This document shows positions 56,763 through 64,000 of a stretch of DNA of 64,000 nucleotides, one piece after another. The position numbers and the translations under genes were made by a program. Origin of the DNA: Atrichornis clamosus (taxonomy: Eukaryota; Chordata; Aves; Passeriformes; Menuridae); NCBI GenBank assembly GCA_013400975.1, contig WBMZ01014036.1, positions 62,001 to 126,000 of the forward strand, in the 5' to 3' direction. Each line of letters begins with the position of its first letter. The first letter of the stretch is position 1. The notes beneath the pieces are model-generated. The model made no database searches and was not told where the DNA came from. It saw nothing but the letters and a program-made list of their open reading frames with translations.

Positions 56763-59700
56763 GTGGGTGCTGGACTGCAGGAAAGGGCTGTGGCCGCCCC
56801 TGGCAGGTGGCAGCTCGTGTGGCTTCACGCCCTGCCTGTCGTTCTCCCCTCCAGGTCTGCGGCGGTGGCTGTCCTCGCCTGCCCCGGCGCCTCGGGTCTG
56901 CGTGGTGGGCAGCGGCCCCGCCGGCTTCTACACGGCTCAGCACATCCTCAAGGTACCGGGAGGGATCTGGCCGCGGGGGAGGGCAGGGACCTGCCCACCA
57001 GGGAGGCATCTCTGTGCTGCCTGGCTCTCAGCGGGTCGGGGGCTGGTTTGGTGGGCTACCGGGCCTGCTCCAGCGAGGTCTGTGTGGTTGAGGGGCTGCT
57101 TGGGGCAGCCTAGATCCCACAGGGTCCTCTTGGGTCCCTCTGGCTGGGGTAGGTACCGCTGCCTTCATCCCTGCCCTGCCTCTGGGCCATCCACTCCAGA
57201 GTTAGGTTGGTTGCTGCGAGTTCATCCTAAGTGATTTTTCTAGAATCAAATAAGCAGCAGGGATCTGTCTCGCTCAGAGCTGTTGTCACCAGCAGGAATG
57301 ACATTAACTGTGTGTTAAAAGTGGATGTGTGGAACCTACTCTCCTCCCTCCTCCTCCCCCAGCTGAATTAACACACACTGGTGATGCTTTACCTTGTGTC
57401 TGCAAATTTCAGTGCTCTGGGCAGTCAGGTCTTTTGGGAAACGAGACCTGAACATGGAAATGGGCTGTTGGCACCCTCCAGAAACACTGCAGCTTAACCC
57501 CATCATTAAAGCATGCTGTGTTGTCTGTGGTATGTGTTGGAAAATAGCTGTTACTAAGCCTCAGGGACAAATTTCAGGGCTGCTTAATCTCGGGAAGAGG
57601 CTGACTCAAAATACAAGATAACAAAAGCCTTGCAGCCAAACATCTGTCTAAAGCTCCGACCCTGAGGTGACTCAGCCTGGGCCATCTCAGGGCATGGGCA
57701 TCTCTGCTGGTTGATGTCTGGCAGGTCCCCCACCACCCAAAGTGCTGCACTGGATGCTTCCCAGGTGGCACAGGGTCTCTTTGATCAGCCCTCCAGGTAT
57801 TAGATCCCCACCAGGTTAGTGTGGAAAAGGAGCTGAGGGCTGGGTAGGAGAATGGAACCCCACAAGATGAACTTGATGGTGGTTGGGGTCACTCTGAGCT
57901 GGCATTAGCAGGTGCAGCATCATCCTGTTTATGGAAAAGCCAGCCTGGAAGAGGCTGTTTCTGGCCGTGAGGTCTTGGTGCAGCCCTCCCTCCTGCCCCC
58001 TATTTCCCCCAGCAGCAGGCGAGTGTTGCTGGGCTCCTGTGGCCTTTCTGTCCTCATCCCCTAAAACTGACTTTCTTCTCCCCCAGCACCACGGTGGGGC
58101 CCAGGTGGACATCTATGAGAAGCTGCCCGTTCCCTTTGGGCTCGTCCGTTTTGGGGTGGCCCCAGACCACCCCGAGGTGAAGGTTGGTGCTGGCTCCTCC
58201 CCTTGCCCGTGCAGTGACGGTGGTGGGTGCAGGCGAGGTGGTCGCTGTCCCTCGTGGTGCCTCAGGCTCTCAGTGACACGGAGCTGTCACGTCAGAGAGG
58301 TCCAGAGCTCTTCCTTGTCCGTGCTGATTCCATGGCCACGTGACATGGGACACCTGGCATTAGGGCTTGGGACAGCAGGTCAAAACCAGGGGCTTGTGAT
58401 GGGAAGTGCTGCTCCTGGTGCTGGTCAGCCTGGCCTAGAATAAGGCCAAGGAGCACGGATGAGTTTTTTTGTCCCTGGACACTTCATGCCAGCAGGATTT
58501 TGCCTGCTCATTGCTGCTGCTCTTTGCTCCAACTCAATCCATACCTGTTCTGGGAACAGATCTCCTGATGGGGGCCATGGAGTTGGGCTGTAGGTGCTCA
58601 CCTGGGTAAGGAAAAGTTAAACCAAGGATTTCACAACTGTTTTCCTTTGCCTGGCAGTGGGCATGAGTTGTACCCAGGGGTATGTGCTGAGTCTGAGCTG
58701 GAGTGGAGGTGGTTGGAGGTGTAGGGCACAGGAGATCCAGATGCAGGAGATTCAGACAGAGCAATATCTTGCAATGGTTTCCTCTAATTCCTGGAGATCC
58801 TAAGACCAAAATGCCTGGATCTCTTTGGGCTGAGAAAGGAGTGGACATAACAGATATGGGCTTGGGGCAGTGTCCACAGTACGGTGGTGTCTGTCCTGTC
58901 CCCAGGCTGAGTCCAGCTGGAGCTGCAGGGCTGGGAGTGGTGGTTTTGCTGTGTAGCCCTGATCATTCAGAAGAAAAAGGTCTGCATGCCATCTTGTCTT
59001 TCAGGAAGGGTTGAGATGAGAGGCTGGCAGAGGGGGGTCAGGGGGGCTGCAAAACTCACTTTTGTGACAGTTTTCCCTTGCAGTGGGGTTTATTCCAAGG
59101 GACTGAAGGTACTGAAAAGGTCCTGTGCTCTCCAGGCAGGTGCAAAAAAACGTATTTTCCTTTCCAGAAAGGGCAGTGGAGAGAGAGCCAAGTCACAGCT
59201 CTGCTTATCTCCCCATGAGTTATCTCCGGCTGTTGGTAGATAAGAGTCTCAGAATAACTGACTGGGCAAGGCAGTGAAGCATCTCAAGGCTGGAGGGGAC
59301 GGGGATGGGAATCTCCTGTCAGCAACAGCCCTTGGCCCTGGCTGTGGGACATAACTGTGATCTCTCTCCCAGAACGTGATCAACACCTTCACGCAGACGG
59401 CGCGCTCGGAGCGCTGCTCCTACTACGGGAATGTCACCGTGGGGAGGGACGTCACGGTGCCGGAGCTGCGGCAGGCGTACCATGCCGTGGTGCTGGTGGG
59501 TACCCACCACCTTAGTGCCCCAGGACTCCTGGGAAAGGGATATTCCCCACTGGGATCTTGGGAAGAAGCGGGGGAGGTGTTTATGGGTGCTTTATTACCA
59601 CGGGAAACTCTTCCCAGCCTTGGGACTGCTCAGATGCTCCGAGACTTGTCCGAAGCCCTTGCAGGGAGTGTGTGTTGGAGCTTGGCATCAAATGCAGGTC

Positions 59701-62700
59701 TTTGAAAACTCTTTGCTGTGCTGGCCAATGCCTATTTCCCCACAGCATGGATTTGTCCCTCCTGCTCAGTCCTCAGCTTCTCATGCTCTGCCTTGGCCCA
59801 AAGAGGTCAAATTTGGCTCTGGAGCCCAGGGCAATGAGGTGGATGAAGTTCCTGTCCTTGGGCCGTGTTTAGCCCCTCCATTGAGCATCCCAGCCCTTGG
59901 GAAGGGCTGGCAGCCGTGCACTGTGTCTGGCAGCAGCTGGAAGGGGAGATTTTTTGGTGTCAAACCCCACTCATGGTGACATCTCTGACTGTGTCTGCTC
60001 CCTCCCCAGAGTTATGGTGCTGAAGACAACCGGGTCCTGGGGATCCCAGGGGAGAACCTCCCCGGCGTTTACTCGGCCCGAGCGTTCGTGGGCTGGTACA
60101 ACGGGCTGCCCGAGAACCGGGATGTGAGTACGGCCCTGTGCTTCCCTGCCCTTCCTCCCATCCTTCTTCCCGTCCCAACACAGGCATTCAGCTCCAGATT
60201 AAGTCCTGAAAGGCCTGCAATTGGAAAAGATTAGCAGGAGCCATGTTAAATCCTTCTTAGATGGTAGAAATGTGAACAATTTGCACATCAGTGAGAGCGG
60301 ATTAGCTGGCTCGGTACGTTGGCAGCACATTTTGGCAGGGCCAGATGGGAACCTGGAGGGGTGATGCTCTGCTTCCTGAGGAAGCTTTTTGGCCAAAACA
60401 GCTCCTGCTCCCAGGAGAGCAGGAGGAGCGGGAAGAGGGATCATCTGGGGTGCCTGGAGCAGCTGTGTTGCAGTGTCTGCTTGGGGAGGAAGCTGGGGTG
60501 GAATTCCCCAATCTGCATCACCTCTTTCTGGGGCAAAGAGGAGTGGAAGGGAATTTAGGTGGCGGGAGCAGGTCTAAAGGGCTGGATATCATGGAGGCCA
60601 TGTGGATTCAGTAACAGCTGGGTCTTTTCTTCACAGCTGAAGCCTGACCTGAGCTGTGAGACAGCGCTGATTCTGGGTCATGGCAACGTGGCACTGGACA
60701 TTGCCCGGATCCTCCTTTCCCCACTGCAGCTCCTCAGGGTGAGTGATGGCTGCACCATGAGGGCAGCCCAGGGCCCAAATTCGCCCCCTGTTGGGGGGGA
60801 ACCTCTGGCTCCCTGTCTTCAGGACCTTTCCCCAGGGAAGGCTGTTGCACCCATGGATTCCCACTATGTAGGGAGTGATCCAAGGCTGTGGCCGTGCCTT
60901 GGGTGATGCTGCAGAGCTCTCTGGATTGCTCTGCTGGCATCCAAAAAGTTGGAAATCTATCATCATCCCTTGCTTTCCCACGAAAAACAAAAGAGGAGCC
61001 ATTTGCCCTCTTTTACCACCAAACCAGAAACTTCTGTCAGGATTTCTCTTTTTCTGCTGTAGCTGAAGGCAGCAGCCTGGTTTCTGCTGGTGGCACTGGG
61101 CAGACTGGTGGCTGCTCCAGGCTGGGGGCCTCATCCCTATAGACAGCTGGGAGCTGGTGTGCACCAGCTGCTCCATACAGCTGCTGCCCCAGATGTTGGC
61201 AGGAAAGGCTTTCCCTCCTGGAGAAATGCCACAAGGTTTGTTACAGCTGTGCAACAACTTCCTGTATTAATATCTAAATTAAATTTTTAAAAACCCCCAA
61301 ACTTGGAGGCACTGCCAACCAGTGGCTAGAGCCAGCTGGGAGCAGTGCTGCAAAAGACATGGCACTGGAAATGAGTGCCAGGGTGGGCAGGTAGTTCCCT
61401 GATAGGAGTATTGGTCTGGAATGGTTTATCCTGGTTACCTGGCGTCCCTCCCATCGTATTTTCTCTGGAAGGGATCTTGCAATCTAGATACACGTGATTG
61501 AAACAGAGCACGGGATTTCTGTGAGGTGCCAGTGCCAGGTTGAGCCCTGATCGTGCTTGTGCTTGTGCTGGAGCTGCCTGGGGCAGGCAGGTGGTGATTT
61601 GAGCTGGGGTTTGCAGCAGGTTTCATCCAGAGCCTGTATATCCTGGGCTGGGAAGTCACCCAACAGTATCTGCAGGCACCTCAGAATGGAGCTCACTAGA
61701 AGGCTTTGCTCTGTTAGCCCCAAGGTGAACCTGCTGGGTGGATCCCCCGAGGCAGTGTCACGGGGTGCTGGCTCGTTACCTCTGGAGCATTATGGCCTCG
61801 GAAAGAACATTCAGTGATGAGGGACCAGCTGTGCAAATAGCTCTGTGCAAAGGGAGATGACTCGTTTCCCGTCCTCGCCCAGGCTCTCTGCATGCACAGC
61901 CAGCTTTTCTGCTGATTTTTCACCTTCAGAGGCTGTGCCTTCCCCCCCAGCTCCCTCCAGATCTGCCCTCGTCCCACTCTCCCGTCTCTGTTTTGCAGAA
62001 GACAGACATCACTGACAGCTCCCTGGCAGCTCTCGCCTGCAGCAAGGTGAAGCGTGTCTGGCTGGCTGGGAGGAGGGGACCTCTCCAAGTCGCTTTCACC
62101 ATCAAGGTGAGGCTGGAGGTGCTGCTTTTTCCCAGAGCTGAGCACCAAACTGCCCATCCCTAGTGGGTAGAGGTGGTTTGGGGGTGGTTGTGGAACCCAG
62201 GCATCCTCCTTCCTGCACCCGTTCCTGGCTCCTAGCCTGGACTGCTGGGGAAGGGGGCCTGGGGCTGTTGGATCACCTCTCTGTGCTGGAGGTAACATCT
62301 TCCTGCCCACAATTCCCAGGAGCTGAGGGAGATGATAAACCTGCCTGGTGCCAGAGCTGTCCTGGACCCTGCTGACTTCACAGGCCTGGAAAATGCTGTT
62401 AAAGGTGAGGGAAGTGTGCCATGCTCCTCCAGACAGGGACTCACCTTGGCAGGCGAGCGTCCAGGAAGGGTCTGGAGGTGCTCAGAGAGTGCATCAGAGA
62501 ACCTCTTGTCCTGTACTTCATGCCTGGTGCGTGAAGGCTCGGTGACCATGGTGTGTCATGTGCTCAGGGTGCTGGGAGGCACCAAGACAGGGGAACATTG
62601 TGTTTCTCTGTTTGTGCAGCCACCCAGTGCTTACACTCTAAGTGATGAGGGCAGGAGGCTCAGGAGGGCTGAGGGAACCTTGCAGGGGAGATCCCAAGGC

Positions 62701-63707
62701 TGTTGATTTAAGAACTTCCTGTAGACCCAAAAAGAAAACACTGAGTTCAAAAGGGTGTCCAGAGACCTACGCTTCTCCACGGGCTGCTGCCTCCAAGCAC
62801 CAGCAAGACAGGAAATTGCAGGCTTTGATTTGTGTGTCCCACTGGCCTCAAGCCTCAGGAGCTCTCCTGGTCACTTTGACTTGCAGTTTGTCATCTCAAA
62901 GGTGACATGCCAGACTCACGTACTGACACTGCCCTGATGTGCCCTTGGCTCCGTGCTGTGTCCCGAGGGGCTTTTGCTGATTCCTGTCGTGAAGATCTCT
63001 CTCTTTTCCTAGATGCTCCCAGGCCCAGGAAGCGACTGACTGAGCTGATGATCAAAACAGCGCTGGAGAAGCCTGGGGAGAAGCCAGTGGAGGTGCAGGC
63101 AGCAGGGGCAGCAGCCCCCAGGGAGTGGGGGCTGAAGTTCCAGCGCAGCCCCCAGGAGGTGCTGCCCAGCGCTGACGGGAGACGGGCGAGGGGCGTCCGC
63201 TTGGCCCTGACCCGCCTGGAGGTACCAGAGGGGCTGGGGTGGCCCTGGGAGGCTGCAGGGATGGAGCAGGACACTGTTGCATCCCTTGGGAATCTCTCCA
63301 AAGACAGCCTTGTGTTCGCTGTCTGGTTGGAGTGGCCTCTGGCAGGCTCTTGGGCAATCTGATACCACCAGGAGCTTTTCCCCTTCCAAAGGGAGCTCCT
63401 TCCACGCTGCTGCTGCTGCTGCAGAACAGCCTTCAGCAAATACCCAGGGATCAAAGATGACGAAGGGGACTGGAGGGAGCTGCTGCTCTGCAGTGGTGGC
63501 TGTGGTGGTCAGCAGCCTCTCCCTCCCTCTCTCAGGGCTCGGGTGACTCTGCCAAAGCCATTCCCACTGGAGATGTGGAGGAGCTGGAGTGTGGGCTGGT
63601 GGTCAGCAGCATTGGCTACCGGAGCCTGCCGCTGGACCCGGCCGTGCCCTTCGACAGCCAGCGTGGTGTCATCCCCAACAGCTCGGGCAGAGTGGAGGGG
63701 GTCCCAG
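56732..63707 (+). CDS. FDXR: FDXR, mitochondrial NADPH:ferredoxin (adrenodoxin) reductase, 3' end outside window
   Basis: FAD flavoenzyme of the mitochondrial matrix that passes electrons from NADPH to ferredoxins for mitochondrial P450s and iron-sulfur cluster assembly. Ten exons are present: 56732-56762, 56855-56952, 58087-58182, 59373-59495, 60010-60123, 60637-60738, 61999-62106, 62320-62404, 63013-63221 and 63536-63707. They join in frame for 379 residues; the human protein is about 491, so the last exons lie to the right. The basic, Ser/Pro-rich N-terminus ([18 protein letters not shown]) fits a mitochondrial targeting peptide. The FAD motif is [14 protein letters not shown] (27-40), the NADPH motif GHGNVALD (168-175), and GRRGP (212-216) carries arginines that contact NADPH phosphate in the family. 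Introns contain nothing else I recognise. Confidence 0.97.
56855..56952 (+). CDS. FDXR: FDXR coding exon 2
   Basis: Residues 11-43. The acceptor is TCCCCTCCAG and the donor AAG|GTACCG. It contains the end of the targeting sequence and the dinucleotide-binding motif GSGPAG. Intron 1 is only 92 nt. Confidence 0.96.
58087..58182 (+). CDS. FDXR: FDXR coding exon 3
   Basis: Residues 44-75, 32 codons. The acceptor is TTCTCCCCCAG and the donor AAG|GTTGGT. It encodes [20 protein letters not shown], the FAD-domain strand and loop. Confidence 0.97.
59373..59495 (+). CDS. FDXR: FDXR coding exon 4
   Basis: Residues 76-116, 41 codons. The acceptor is TCTCTCCCAG and the donor CTG|GTGGGT. It encodes [10 protein letters not shown] through [13 protein letters not shown]. 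Confidence 0.96.
60010..60123 (+). CDS. FDXR: FDXR coding exon 5
   Basis: Residues 117-154, 38 codons. The acceptor is CTCCCCAG and the donor GAT|GTGAGT. It encodes [20 protein letters not shown] and [16 protein letters not shown]. Confidence 0.97.
60637..60738 (+). CDS. FDXR: FDXR coding exon 6
   Basis: Residues 155-188, 34 codons. The acceptor is TTTTCTTCACAG and the donor AGG|GTGAGT. It contains the NADPH-binding turn [15 protein letters not shown]. Confidence 0.97.
61999..62106 (+). CDS. FDXR: FDXR coding exon 7
   Basis: Residues 189-224, 36 codons. The acceptor is CTCTGTTTTGCAG and the donor AAG|GTGAGG. It encodes [10 protein letters not shown] and [17 protein letters not shown]. Confidence 0.97.
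62320..62404 (+). CDS. FDXR: FDXR coding exon 8
   Basis: Residues 225-252 plus one base. The acceptor is ACAATTCCCAG and the donor AAG|GTGAGG. It encodes [20 protein letters not shown]. Confidence 0.95.
63013..63221 (+). CDS. FDXR: FDXR coding exon 9
   Basis: Residues 253-322. The acceptor is CTCTTTTCCTAG and the donor GAG|GTACCA. It begins [20 protein letters not shown]; the middle is a variable Ala/Pro linker before [15 protein letters not shown]. Confidence 0.96.
63536..63707 (+). CDS. FDXR: FDXR coding exon 10 (last in window)
   Basis: Residues 323-379 plus one base. The acceptor is CCTCCCTCTCTCAG and the donor CCAG|GTCTGT. It encodes [20 protein letters not shown] and [12 protein letters not shown]. 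The following exon, expected to start LYCSGW-like in the family, is not seen before 64000. Confidence 0.93.
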
Positions 63708-64000
63708 GTCTGTATCCACAGGGATTTGCATGGGGCATGAGCGCAGTTGGTGGGTGGGGAGCTTTGGGATGGGAAGCTCTGTTCGCCAAGGGCACGGATA
63801 CAAGGTGGTTGCACACCTTGGAGAGTGGAAACCGTGGAAATGAGCTGCCTCTGTCACGGGTTAAGAGCTGGCCTGTCCCCAGCTCTCGTTAGGGGTGTTT
63901 GTTTTAGGGGGCTTTTACTGGATCCTGTTACTAAAGAGACACAGCCTGTGCAGCTGCTCAGTGCTGGTCTGCAGGTACACAGTTTCCTGCCACAGCACCA

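Noticed and set aside
56763..56768. second GT donor (GTGCTG) four bases after the chosen FDXR exon 1 donor
   Set aside because: It would shift the frame relative to exon 2; only G|GTGGGT keeps the reading frame.
56205..57009. 207- and 240-codon minus-strand ORFs over the FDXR promoter
   Set aside because: Pro/Arg-rich frames typical of CpG islands, antisense to promoter and first exons; no divergent gene recognised.
63708..63892. read-through of FDXR exon 10 beyond CCAG|GTCTGT
   Set aside because: After VPG the translated sequence loses similarity to the family (which continues LYCSGW-like), so this is intron.
1..64000. tRNA, rRNA, CRISPR or prophage features
   Set aside because: Scanning for B-box-like GGTTCGAATCC patterns, regular spaced repeats and phage-type genes found nothing convincing; this is vertebrate nuclear DNA.

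Overview
This window is nuclear DNA from a vertebrate, most likely a bird. Every gene is split into short exons by GT-AG introns (plus one GC-AG intron). Introns and spacers are short, and several first exons sit in CpG-rich stretches. The interspersed repeats that can be recognised are 3' ends of CR1 retroposons, the typical avian LINE. No bacterial operon, phage or CRISPR structure is present. In human the order on 17q25.1 is FDXR-FADS6-USH1G-OTOP2-OTOP3, and the window carries the same five genes in the same relative order. Placement on the avian equivalent of chicken chromosome 18 is inference.

Layout. (1) 268-5123, minus: OTOP3, five coding exons, with the last exon beyond the left edge. 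(2) 5124-13073: spacer with a duplicated segment of about 160 bp and candidate regulatory sites. (3) 13074-18085, minus: complete OTOP2, six coding exons, 595 codons. (4) 18086-21902: divergent spacer between OTOP2 and USH1G. (5) 21903-31303, plus: USH1G (SANS), with a 7.3-kb first intron and a stop codon lying in a third exon. (6) about 31711-48576: a 17-kb spacer with no recognisable protein gene, an orphan CpG island with a GAG repeat and a 49-codon ORF, a 33-bp minisatellite and an AT-rich inverted repeat. (7) 48855-53436 (possibly from 48577), plus: FADS6, all three histidine boxes intact. (8) 53437-56100: spacer. (9) 56732-63707, plus: FDXR with a CpG-rich promoter; ten exons are present and the 3' end runs off the right edge.

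Function. OTOP2 and OTOP3 are paralogous proton channels with matching intron phases and several equal exon lengths, so they look like tandem duplicates. USH1G is the hair-cell scaffold with ankyrin, SAM and PDZ-binding parts. FADS6 is a membrane di-iron desaturase-like enzyme of unknown substrate. FDXR is mitochondrial ferredoxin (adrenodoxin) reductase. They are neighbours by conserved synteny, not a pathway. Exon joins were checked by reading-frame continuity across every intron. Gene names rest on recognising the protein families by eye; no database search was run.
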